Source of the DNA: Echinarachnius parma | Taxonomy: Eukaryota > Echinodermata > Echinoidea > Clypeasteroida > Echinarachniidae | NCBI GenBank assembly: GCA_037951105.1 | Contig: JBAMJV010011235.1 | Location: forward strand, 46,299 to 110,298 | Direction of reading: 5' to 3' | Length of the DNA: 64,000 bases | Shown here: positions 11,660 to 22,107 of the stretch, in pieces | Layout: each line of letters begins with the position of its first letter | Numbering within the stretch: position 1 is the first letter of the stretch | The notes under the pieces: generated by a model | Told to the model about the DNA's origin: nothing | Databases searched by the model: none | The model's input: only the letters and a program-made list of their open reading frames with translations | Program-made: the position numbers and the translations under genes

Positions 11660-12117
11660 TAGTGGAAATGTCAAGCTAAGAAGTATTCTTGGTAAAATAT
11701 TGTGTGTGTAAATTGTACTTTTGTATGTGTCCTTTGAGTTAATATTCATGAAAATCCACATTGATTAGGAATGCATTTCATGATACCTAAATATTGGTAA
11801 CTCGCGTTTTATTTTGTCCATAGGTTTTGTTTAATTGAAAATACATTTCAGGGCAATGAAAAGGTTGACATTTTTATCTGAAAAGATGCTGCGTTATTCA
11901 ATCATAGTGTACATATTATGTTATCCCTAATGTGCGTTTAAAATCCAATGTGGAAGCGTTATGTGACTTTGAATACGAGGTGTCTGAATTCATGTATGTA
12001 AATGTATGTTTTATAATGTACATTCTATTCATTGTCTGAACCGTTTTTATAAAAAAAAATATGGTTGAAACTTGTTTATAGGACGTCATTGTGTGTTTTC
12101 ACAGCTCTACGTTTTTG

Positions 12118-12123
12118 AATAAA
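12118..12123 (+). promoter_or_regulatory. Possible polyadenylation signal
   Basis: AATAAA lies in TTTTTGAATAAAATCAGCC, downstream of the weak two-exon candidate. It may be a chance occurrence in AT-rich DNA. Confidence 0.15.
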
Positions 12124-12384
12124 ATCAGCCATGTTACTTGACTGTGTATATGTTATTTTTTTCTACCTTTCAAGCATGATTGAATTACTAACGAATGGGC
12201 TTCTTGTAATAGATTGCCTAACACAATCAAGCACATTAGTTAGTTGTTTTATATCACTCATCAATATCACGGATTGTGTTCATCTTATGGCAAAATAAGT
12301 GAAAATCTCTTCAATATTTTATAACATTAATAACATTGATGTTCAATGTTCACTGCTCAATATTCAATGTTTTATTTTTCCTGT

Positions 12385-13284
12385 GGTTACAGTCCGTTAT
12401 TCAGAAGGTTCGTTTTTCCAAAGGTTCAGTTATTCCGAAGGTTCGTTGTTCCGAAGGTTCGCTATTCCTAAAATTAAATCGGGTTCGTTATTCCGAAGGT
12501 TCGTTCTTCCGAAGGTTCGTTGATCCAAAAATGAATTAGGGTTCGTTAATACAAAAATTAAATAAATACGATTTAGAAAAGAATTTGATTTCTTTTAAAC
12601 AATGTTGCCTAAAAAAAGATGATTTTGAGCAGTGTGGACTTGGGAAAGGGGATCAATCTTACTCTAGTTGCCGCGGCTGCATGGGGGTGTGGGAGAAGGG
12701 GAGAGGGACAAAGAGTGGCTTTACAATTCTAGTCAAATTCTATAACAATAATTTGCAACATGGTGTTATAAACTGAAATGAATTTCCTAAAAAATTATTT
12801 AATTTTTCTTTGTAAAACAGTGCAATAAGAATTAGATATTTGAGATATATTTATATCTTTCTCATGTAAAAAAAACATGAAATAAAAGCGAAATCAATTT
12901 GATATTATATAATTATAATTATGTCATAAAGTTACATTTTGCTGCTTGATATCAGTCCAGAATATCTTAATTCTAACGTTTTATTTGTCTGAACTGTATG
13001 TATTTCATTATAAATAGCAACTAAGGGCAGGGGCGGATCTAGCTTTTTGCTGGGGGGGGGGGGGGGGGGGGGGTTGACAGAATGACGATGTGGGAGGGTG
13101 TGGGAGGGGGGGGGGGGGGGGTCCCCTCTCCCCCGTGAGTGAGCTTTTGCATTTTTTTAATTGAAACTGTGCAATCTGAGTTTTCTTGTCTTACTCTCTT
13201 TTCCAATCGAATTAGATAAAAGCCAAGATTTAAATTGATTTGGGAGGGGGGCCCATGACACCCACACCACACCAGTACGTCAGT

Positions 13285-13383
<99 letters not shown>

Positions 13384-13803
13384 CAAACGAACACACATAT
13401 ACATACACACACACAACTCGACGGCAATCCCTATTTCATTTTCGGATTAACGAACCCTAATTCATTTTCGGACTAACGAACCTTCAGAATAACGAAACCG
13501 ATTTCATTTTAGGAATAGCGTAACTTCGGAATAACGAACCTTCGGAATAACGAACCTTCGGAATAACGAACCCAATTTCATTTTAGGAATAGCGAACATT
13601 CGGAATAACGAACCTTCGGAATAAAGAACTTCCGGAATAATGCAAGAAATGTTCGGATTAACGAACCTTATTTCATTTTCGGATTAACGAACCTTCGGAA
13701 TAATGCAAGAAATGTTCGGATTAAAAAACTTTATTTCATTTTCGGATTAACGAACACTCAGGTATAGGAAATTTGCGTGTTCGGAATAACGAACCGCACC
13801 ATC
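12385..13803. mobile_element. TTCG-repeat foldback element, copy 1
   Basis: Left arm is tandem GGTTCGTTATTCCGAA units (12385-12560); right arm is the inverse TTCGGAATAACGAACC units (13430-13800). Left end GGTTACAGTCCG, right end CGAACCGCACCATC. Perfect 6-bp flank duplication TCCTGT at 12379-12384 and 13804-13809. The core holds two G tracts (13052-13073, 13106-13121), a GGGGCGGATCTAGC motif and a CA repeat. No transposase. Confidence 0.75.
13285..13385. repeat. (CA)n microsatellite
   Basis: About 100 bp of CA dinucleotides with two CG interruptions, inside the TTCG foldback. Open frames across it are artefacts. Confidence 0.95.
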
Positions 13804-13924
13804 TCCTGTCACCCTGATGTATGGTATTGAAAAAAATCACAACATTGATAAACAATTATAAGAAAACTAACATGTAACATAAAACAAACAGGAAGTGAGT
13901 TAATTGCAAATTTTTATTTTTTTA

Positions 13925-15165
13925 CGTCACAATGGCTCCCATTGTTCACATAAGCGTGATAAAAATCTAGGACAGTGCGCAGGAAAATAGGCGCGATAGT
14001 CTACGCACTGCATAGCATGACGATTGGTCAAGTATTTCTAGGTCACTACGCGATGACGTAGAGAAGTAGGCTATGGGAGCTTCAAAAATCGGTTCACTCC
14101 GCCATGTTGCCCATGTACAAAGTCTATGGGACACGTGACTTGCGCGCGTTAAGTGAGCCTTCTAGTTATAAACGGGTTGGTTTGTTTATTCATACTTCTA
14201 TGGTAGAATTACAGACAGATCACTGGCGGTCGCGCAGCGATGTCCCTTCAAGCAGAATGAAGATTCAAATCGAGCTTAAGCCCAGACCTTAGTAACCATA
14301 TGGAATTTATTTTATCACTCTATTTGTGTCATTTTTATTAATAAAAAAACATTTTAAAATTATAGTCGATAGCTTTTTTGGGACAGATGTCCCCTTCTGT
14401 TGTAAGAATTTGTAAGAAAATAAGGATCAAACCGTACAAATACTCGGCAAATCAGGCTAGCATAAAGATTGAGCAACAGCTTAAGTGTCGACCTTAGTTA
14501 CCTATAGGAATATGTTTTTATGTAGAATTAATATTATCCTCATGATAAGAAAAATATTTAAAAATTATAGTCGATAGCGATTTTACAATTGAAATCAAAG
14601 CTGTGAGAAACATATTTTTTAAATTTAAAGATTTGTTACCGTGTAGAGAAAAATGGCAATGGCTACTCGCGTGTTATAATGTAAATGCGCGCTCAGTCCG
14701 CGCACTGTCTTTATTTAATTCTTTATAATTGTACGCGCAAATTGTGTGCAAAGCAAATTTCACGCGCGATATGCAAATTTAGGGTCGTCAAACTTTATCA
14801 CGTCATCTTGAAGTTATTTTTAGTCAGGCGAAGTACTAAGTAAACATTGTTATCGTGACGTCATAATGAAAAGCCTGCGTATCAAAGTGCGTGTTAATTT
14901 TGTACATCGCGCTCTGCCCATTCACGTTGTACAGGATAATTGCACAGTGGTCGGTCTTTCCATTAAGCGTGTTTGGTCACTACGCGATGACGTCTAGTGG
15001 TATTCCTCGGAGGCTTCAAAAATATTGTCACTCCGCGATCTTGCCCATGTACAAAGTCCATTTGACACGTGACTTACGCGATATATGTCTGCCTTCTAGT
15101 TATAAACGGGTTCTATGTTCTGGAGGCTCATACTGGCTTCAACAATGTCGATTTAATTTAATATA
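13925..15165. repeat. Diverged direct repeats, no gene
   Basis: 14040-14200 recurs at about 14970-15130 (CACTACGCGATGACGT, GGCTTCAAAAAT, GCCCATGTACAAAGTC, CTTCTAGTTATAAACGGGTT). 14266-14370 recurs at 14470-14570 (AGCTTAAG, ACCTTAGT, AAATTATAGTCGATAGC). The pattern suggests a duplicated element or remnant tandem array. Open frames of 60-90 codons here lie within the repeats and are not supported. Confidence 0.6.
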
Positions 15166-15220
15166 AAAATTTACAAGCGATTTTATGGAATATTAAAGAG
15201 ATTTTCACTTATTTTGCTAT

Positions 15221-15782
15221 TTAAGGGATAGTTGAGTTCTGGTAAGGAGAGTACAGTTTTGGTGAAACTGAATTTGAGTAACCAAAACCTGCATCATTAC
15301 ATTACAAGCTAATAGTTTTAACTAGAAAGGAACGCAAAATTACGAATGACTTAGTAAATAACATGTTATCATTCAACAATAGCCGTTATAACGTAAGGGG
15401 GCGCTCTCTAAACACTCATCAGTTTCAACCATTTTGAATAAAATATTGTGCATGTGATACTTTGGTGAAATAGTGATTAGATAGAGAAATAACCAACCAC
15501 TATTTAAATACCTATTTTGTAACTTTTTGAAAAGAGGAAGCATTTTTTGGAATTTTTAACGGCTGGTTCAAAATTATCGGATAAGTGTGAGGCCCCACAT
15601 TTATTACAAAAGGCTATTTTTTATGGATATTTCAGCCGTTTCTGGACCAATTTTGATCAAATAAAGTTTATTCAGTCACTAAAATATTGCCCTCTTTCAA
15701 AATATTCACTCAGTTTTTCATTATCTCACAACAAATAATTGTATGTAGTGCCCTCTCTACCAAAACTCTACTATCCCTTTAA
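15221..15782. mobile_element. Kolobok/T2-like MITE, family 1, copy C
   Basis: Starts TTAAGGGATAGTTGAGTTCT (one A lost) and ends CTATCCCTTTAA (TTAA 15779-15782). The interior matches copy A almost base for base (for example ATAGTGATTAGATAGAGAAA). It interrupts the right arm of the 12180-17400 inverted repeat; the other arm shows the sequence without it. Confidence 0.85.
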
Positions 15783-15857
15783 GATGAACACAATCCGTGA
15801 TATTGATGAGTGATATAAAACAACTAACTAATGTGCTTGATTGTGATAGGCAGTCTA

Positions 15858-17343
15858 CGCTTCGGGTAATAATCTTTTTGAGCCCACCTCGATTGTAATC
15901 AAAGAAAACCAATATTAGCCAAAATATATCTTTACCGAAAGTTGAAATCATACAGAATATGAAAATATGACTTTCTAAGTACTCGCAGATCCAAATTGAA
16001 AAGAAATGAAAATATTAAGCACTGCCTCAAAACCCCCAATCCAGCGACGAGCGGAGTCAGTATCTGTGTGTGTTGTGCTGACGTCACCATAGGGGTTAGC
16101 CAGTAGGAATCTTTGGTATCTACCACGTAATATACCGGAATTATATCCCTTTATACCGAAGATTCCGTGGTTGTTTAACCTATTTTCTATACAATTATGG
16201 TGGTTAAAACTTTTTGAACTAATACAAAAACTATTTATATTCGTTGTAAAATTATTCTTTTATTCATTAATGTGTCTGATAAAGTAAAAGTAGGTAAATG
16301 AATCACCTAGTCTACGAGTTGAAATATACTAGCTGGCGGCATGCATGATACGTGCAGAGCCTCGTACGGTGGACAAGGCATGCAATATATAGCGGTTAGT
16401 GCAGTGTATGTAGATCGCTTCAATTCAGGTCGCGTTAGTGAGTATAAAGTGCACTTTTATCAGCGCATTTTTTTTGCTCTTTTTGCAGGTAATTGTTCTC
16501 GTATTTTGTTTTAAAAGCCTTACAAACATGTAGTAAAATAAGAGATAGTCTAGAATAGGTGGGATCGTAATAATCTTGCATTTTCGTTCCTTTTCAGAGC
16601 ATTTTAAAAGTGCAATTACTTACAAGGCAGTCATTGCAGTTGGCGTGCAGCTAGCTAGGCAGCTAGAGCACAGCCTGTCTCGCGGGGCGGTGTCGCTGAA
16701 ACTCTAGTGCGTGTTCCGTATCATTCAACTGACGGGCATTTTTTTTTGAAATAAGTAATGATCAATATTTATATCAATATTTATCATTGCAGTTGGCGTG
16801 CAGCTAGCTAGGCAGCTAGAGCACAGCCTGTCTCGCGGGGCGGTGTCGCTGAAACTCTAGTGCGTGTTCCGTATCATTCAACTGACGGGCATTTTTTTTT
16901 CGAGGCACGTTCAATTTGCGTCTCTCAATTTGTCAAACAAATCTCTAATTTTGGGAAAATAACCACTCATACGGTAAAATATGTACTTTTTACACTAACA
17001 TCGGGCAATTTTCTAGATGTTTGTTTCTTCATTTCTGATGTTGCCAAACGAGCGAGCGATGGACGTTGTAAACAAAATACTGGACGCAAACTGATGTTTA
17101 CCGCGATAAAGCAACTAATTCACCCCCTCGTCACACGTCATCGACCTAAGCGGCGAGATCGGGGTGAATTTGGGCCTGGTTTGGAGGGTGAATTGTTCTT
17201 ATTTTCAATTTCGATTTAAAAATATTTTTAAAAATTCAAAAAATCGGAACTTCTCGAGGCTTGTTAAGTACAAAATTACCTTCACAATCATACCTAATTC
17301 GACTCAATTTCTAATCAATGAGCAAAATCCTTAATAGATTTGA
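15858..17343. mobile_element. 1.49-kb insertion of unknown type
   Basis: Its limits are set by comparing the interrupted right arm of the surrounding inverted repeat with the intact left arm. CTA occurs at both edges (15855-15857, 17344-17346), a possible 3-bp duplication. No terminal inverted repeats were recognised. It contains a 118-bp duplication. A 119-codon frame (16860-17219) starts at a GTG inside that duplication and has no recognised motif. Confidence 0.5.
16631..16901. repeat. 118-bp sequence duplicated at 153-bp spacing
   Basis: TCATTGCAGTTGGCGTGCAG through TCATTCAACTGACGGGC followed by a T run appears at 16631-16748 and 16784-16901 with essentially no differences, so it is recent. 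The 35-bp linker GAAATAAGTAATGATCAATA (then TTTATAT) also occurs at 18961-18988. Confidence 0.85.
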
Positions 17344-17539
17344 CTATCACAAGAAGCCCATTCGTTAGTTGTATAGTATAAAAAAAAACCCGTTGTAATA
17401 ATGATGCATTTTTAAATTTTATGAAAGGTCACTTATTCAGTAATTGATAAACGTATACAATGTTGATAATCTGGGAGACTTTAGCATGAGTTTAATATAC
17501 AATCATATATAAATTAAATAGCATAGTCTTATTACCTCA

Positions 17540-17885
17540 AAGGGGTTGTACAATTTAGGTAAGGCTGAGCTTTAGTAACCAAAATAAGCTCAATAATATT
17601 ACAAAAATAATCGTTATAATTCGAAGGGTATAGAGAATAACACACGACTAAGTAAAAGCCTGTCATAATTCAAGAAGAGCCATTAAAAACACAAAAGGAC
17701 ACTCTCATCAAAACCATTGGTTTCTACCATTTTTCATAACAAAATTTTGCGTGTGGAGGGACCATCAACAATTTTTTTTTTGTGTTAATCTCTAGAAAAT
17801 GTTTTAAAAAGTGTAAGCATTTTTTCAAATATAAAAAAAAAAAATCATCAAAAAATTCTGGGGTACGGATATATCTATTGATTTT
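17540..17885. mobile_element. Kolobok/T2-like MITE, family 1, decayed copy D
   Basis: Diverged copy retaining GTAACCAAAA, TAATCGTTATAA, AGAGCCATTAAAAA and the following region of copies A-C in the same order. Both terminal TTAAAGGG ends are lost. Confidence 0.55.
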
Positions 17886-18330
17886 TTGCTTGCAAAGGCG
17901 GAAACCCTAGTTTAATGAGTGTGAATGAATTGGAATAAGTAAATTACAACGTATACTATTATAATGATTGTGATTATTTGAATGTAAATATTGTTACATA
18001 AATTAATGGATGTTTTGTTAAACCATTGTTATATATCATAAGTAAGTCATTATAATCAAGTAATAGTTCCGTACACAATTCCTAAACTGAACCTGTATAC
18101 AAGAAAGAAGTTTCACACTTGCTTTCTAATTATGGCCCTATTTATATATTGCCATGGTATTTTTTGTTTAGACGTTGTTTATATAATATGCAGTGTTAAT
18201 TTATTATCATGTATTTTGTTTTTACTATGAATCAGAATAATATACTGTCGAGCTCTCTGAATGTGTATAGAAAAAAATGTTCTGCTGCACAGTAGACGAA
18301 GTATAAAAAATATATATATATATTTTGTCT
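17886..18330. other. No feature recognised
   Basis: AT-rich sequence upstream of the LINE remnant, ending in a short (TA)n at 18309-18323. Confidence 0.3.
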
Positions 18331-18447
18331 AATCTTCTGTTTGGTTTGAGGAAAAAAAACATTATACTGTACACCCATTATTGACTATTATTGAGAAGGT
18401 AGCTTATGCCTTCGACAAATCCTCTCATATAGTAGGTATTTTCCCGG

Positions 18448-19761
18448 GGCTTGTTGCAAGAAAGGGTCTTATCTTTAGGACGTCCTAAATGTCACGTGAT
18501 TGTCATATGACGAAGTACATAGGACATTTATCATAAACTGTTGCAAGAAAGGCTCCTAAGTCGAAATTAGCCTTTGCCATGAACCTAATGTATAATCGGT
18601 AAACTAATTATCAGCATAGGAGCCTATTGCTGGTCTATACGTGCGTTCAAATGACAAATGATATAAAACATACACAGAACATATTACAATGTTTAATTCA
18701 CATGCAAACGGGTAGCTGAAAGCGAGCACACACAAAAACATGAAACATATTATTCGGAAAAGATGTGCTTACGATGCTGCTTGTGCCTATTTAAAGACAC
18801 CTTTAATTAGTATCCTCATCGAACAGGCCGTATTATACATGTGGAAAATATTATATATTTTTTCGCTACAATTAACTTATCTGATCAGCTACACTTTATC
18901 AATAAATATTACGTTTGCCTGAAAAATAGTCGATCTGGCAAAAGGAAGACCTTTTACCTTTGAAATAAGTAATGATCAATATTTATATTCAAGAGAGGTG
19001 TTTTTTTATCAAGACCCTTCTATAAAGTATGGAAACTGCCTGTTCACGATATACGTTTCGTTCCCGATACTAATAGAAAACATCAGCGATACAAACGTAT
19101 ATATATTTCGACTTGAAAGTTAAATTCATTTCCCAAATAGGCTAGTGTCGAAGACTTTTTTAATAGTCGGAGGAGGGGCTGGGCACCAGCCCTTACATTT
19201 GATGAGGAGGTAAAGAGATTTCGGATTTATTACTTCAGTGGTAGCATGGGCGAACATCATTTTTTAATTTGTATTATTTGTTTGCATTTGTTTATTTGGA
19301 ATGAATAATTGATTTTGTATTTATTTATTCATTGATTATAAAACCATTAATCAGATTGGGGCTGGGCACTTAACATAACATAACCGATACATACAAACAA
19401 AAACTATTTCATCTTTACCATCATATCCAAGTTAGCAATCATTCGTCATTATGGGGGAGGGGGGTAGTGACATTTTTACATTGCACTTCCCTCGTGTTAT
19501 AAGGGGATTCATTCCCTACCTCATTCGGTGACATTGATAACTCATATCTTATTTATTATTCCAAATGGAATTAACATACTTTGGTTCATGTCATATTGTG
19601 TCCCCTTCTCAGTGATTGAAATAACGTAAGCTTTCCATAAAACATGTTTACATTTGACCGATGATGGGGTTTGTTCCGATCGCGAAATTCAGTCGTAGTC
19701 ACATTGCAGTCATGTGACATTTAGGACGTCCTAAAGATAGGACCCTTTCTTGCAACAAGCC
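18448..19761. mobile_element. TIR element with 5-bp CCCGG duplication
   Basis: TIRs GGCTTGTTGCAAGAAAGGG and its inverse, extending about 55 bp (…TCTTTAGGACGTCCTAAATG). CCCGG flanks both sides (18443-18447, 19762-19766). Removing the element and one CCCGG restores an in-frame RT motif A region (GIF-P-DFSKAFD). The body has no recognised coding region. Superfamily unassigned. Confidence 0.8.
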
Positions 19762-19819
19762 CCCGGACTTCTCCAAGGCCTTCGACAAGATTTACCATGA
19801 TATTTTACTTTATAAACTT

Positions 19820-20551
19820 TCACATTTTGGTGTACGTTGTATAGTGTGTGGTGTTCCAGAAAGTAGCATAGTATGCACACTTTTTTGCGTGTTTTTTTGC
19901 GTGTGTATTCTGTTTTCCTTTTCTGAAAGCAATTATATATTCTACGTGTCGGAGAAAATCAAGTTCTTTTGTAATACGTAAAAAGGATACATTTTTTTCT
20001 TCGAACTTTGTTTTATAGATAAAATATTTTGCATAAAATATAATTGTATTAGTCAAATGGTGATTTTCTCGCCAAATCCAAAACAAATGTCTAAATATGA
20101 GAACTGTTGAGTATATACATATTTTCTTAATACATAACCAAGCATTTACATCTGACCAAAATTGTTTAACTTTAGAACATGTACAAAGCAAATGCAACAC
20201 ACATTGTGGTTCTTTTTTATAGAAATTACAGACTGGAGAGTTGTGTATACCTATTTTATATAAATAATCATTCGTCGCCAAACGACGGTGAATAAATTTA
20301 ATTTGAAATACACGAATCTTTGTGTCTAGTGTTACCCAATATACAATTCCGAATCGATTCTGCCATTGAATTAACTCTCTCAAATTTACATTCAAGTCAA
20401 ATGACAATTTGTCACACTGATTTGTATTCGAGAAATTTATACAAAATGTAGACACTATTTTTTCATAACAGGCCTTTGTTACTTGTTTAGATCTAATACA
20501 TTTTGTGTATCCATCTTCTTCTATTTCGTGTTCTACATCACCTATTTCCAA
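19820..20551 (-). pseudogene. L1/Tx1-type LINE carboxy-terminal fragment
   Basis: A 243-codon open frame on the minus strand. Residues 72-105 (WVTLDTKIRVFQIKFIHRR, then LATNDYLYKIGIHNS) and 108-139 (CNFYKKEPQ, H120 LLCTC, KQFW) match the zinc-knuckle-like carboxy end of L1/Tx1-clade ORF2, usually C-x2-C then H and C. The second cysteine is replaced by tyrosine (residue 111). RT and endonuclease are absent, so the copy is 5'-truncated. It lies in reverse orientation inside another LINE. The frame starts just after a TAA and its first codon is not a true start. Confidence 0.7.
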
Positions 20552-21260
20552 TTTTCGTTTCCATTCCTTTTTTTATACAAGATAGCAATGCAAAATATTC
20601 TAAACAACATCCATTATTCAACTATAAAGTTTATTGTAATTCCAAAAATAGTTTAAATGATCCAACCATATTTACCATCTTTTACAAACAGAATGCCCAC
20701 TTTGATTTATATTATACATCCATATTAAACTTTTGTCGATCATCGGATATTTTGTCTTTGGTTTGCTGATGATACAAAATGTATTTTTTTCTCACAATAA
20801 TTCTCATAGAAGTTGAAATAATTAATATTGAAATAAGTAATATTTTATTGTGGATTAGAGGGAACAAATTATTATTAAATCTTCAGAAAAACGAAATTTA
20901 AAAAAGTTAATGTTATAGATTCTTTGCAAGCTATCTTTGTTTTGGAAAAGATGCAATTCTAGTGTGTTTCATTTATTACATTTTGGAGTGTTGATAATAA
21001 CCTTTCTTGGAAATATCACATAGACAAAATTTGTAAAATGATTTCTCGAAATATTAGTATCATTAATAAAGTAAAGACATGTCGTCCTTTTAATTCATTA
21101 TGCTTTATAGTTCCTTGGTACTCCCATATTTGAGCTATGGTCTCTTAGTTTGGGGTAACACACATCGAACATTTTTAGATAAAGTGTTGCTACTACAAAA
21201 TAAGATTATTCGTATTATTTTAATTTGTTTTTATTTGTTTTAATAGCTCTGTCCATAATT

Positions 21261-22107
21261 ACCCAACAAGACATTTTGCTTTCCTTTTCCTTTACCTCTC
21301 TTGCGGACACTCTTAGCTCAATGTGCATTTAAATAGGAAGGCCCCAAATTATTAAGGTAATGGAGTAAATAAAGCTCCATCGATTTTAAGAACAGTTTAA
21401 AATTGTTTTTTATTACAATCTTATGAACATCATTGAATGATATCGCCCATCTATTATTTCCTTTTTCCTCAACTCTTCCTTTTTGTTCGTTCCTGTTTTT
21501 TGTTAAACAAGATCTTCTACTCCTGACTCAAAATGTAATTCGATATGATATATTGTTCCCTCTCATACATATCTCCTTTATAATGCACAAATCTTCTTCC
21601 TCGTGTTCTTCTCAAACCCTCATGCAGCTCATTCTTTTGTACCATTTTTTGTAACCCCCGATCTCTAATTTTGTTTTTGTTTTTGAAGTGTCTATTTTTG
21701 CTATTGAGACCGTTTTCACCTATCTTTGTCATGTGATGTTTTCTCTTGTCCTATTTTTGTTGGCATCCTTCTTTTCTATCTAGTTCCTTTTTATTAGTCA
21801 TTATTCCTAAAAATTTGTATAGGGGTCCACAATTGTACAAGCAATGTGTTTTTTATGTAGGTAGACCCCTTTTGTTTCCAATATTCATGCTTTAATTTTG
21901 TGCAAATGATATCCTGGCTTAGGGGCCTGAAGTTGTACTAGCTATTAGTAAAACAATTACAGGCCCGTAGCCACAATTTGTTAAGTGGGGTTCGTAATGA
22001 GCGGGGGGGGGGGGGGGGGGCGCCGTCCGTCGCTTTTTAGTGGAACCCTCTTGTTTCCAATATGTATACATTCATTAAATGTTGCTTGTAAGTATCGGCG
22101 GCCATGG
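21261..22107. other. LINE 3' region and unassigned DNA
   Basis: Pyrimidine-rich plus-strand sequence continuing from the LINE remnant (probable ORF end and 3' region), then a G tract at 22002-22020 beside GCCCGTAGCCAC. No gene. Confidence 0.4.

Larger units (their letters stand above)
12180..17400. mobile_element. Inverted-repeat host element split by insertions
   Basis: Left arm 12180-12330 is the reverse complement of a right arm found in three pieces: 15185-15220, 15783-15857 and 17344-17376. The breaks are a TTAA MITE (15221-15782) and a 1.49-kb insertion bounded by CTA (15858-17343). The intact left arm serves as empty-site reference for both. Shared words include TATCACTCATCAATATCACG and ACTAATGTGCTTGATTGTG. 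Superfamily not assigned. Confidence 0.6.
18331..21260 (+). pseudogene. Decayed CR1/Jockey-type LINE RT with two insertions
   Basis: Plus-strand RT remnant in three pieces. 18331-18443: FG..KKHYTVH and VAYAFDKSSHIVGIF. 19767 to about 19850: DFSKAFDKIYHDILLYKL then SHFGVR (catalytic motif A). About 20576-21260: FADDT (20762-20776, motif C), then DNNLSWKYHIDKICKM (near 20991) and LPYLSYGLLVWGNTH (near 21120-21170). The joining region before motif C is frameshifted. A DNA element (18448-19761) splits motif A. A minus-strand LINE fragment replaces the stretch holding motif B. The order and spacing fit one CR1/Jockey-group element; stops and shifts mean it makes no enzyme. Confidence 0.75.

Noticed and set aside
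13039-13476. Cysteine/valine and histidine/threonine-rich open frames
   Set aside because: Translations of (CA)n and adjoining G tracts.
16860-17219. 119-codon open frame
   Set aside because: Starts at a GTG inside a recent duplication, has no recognised motif, and sits in an insertion of unknown type.
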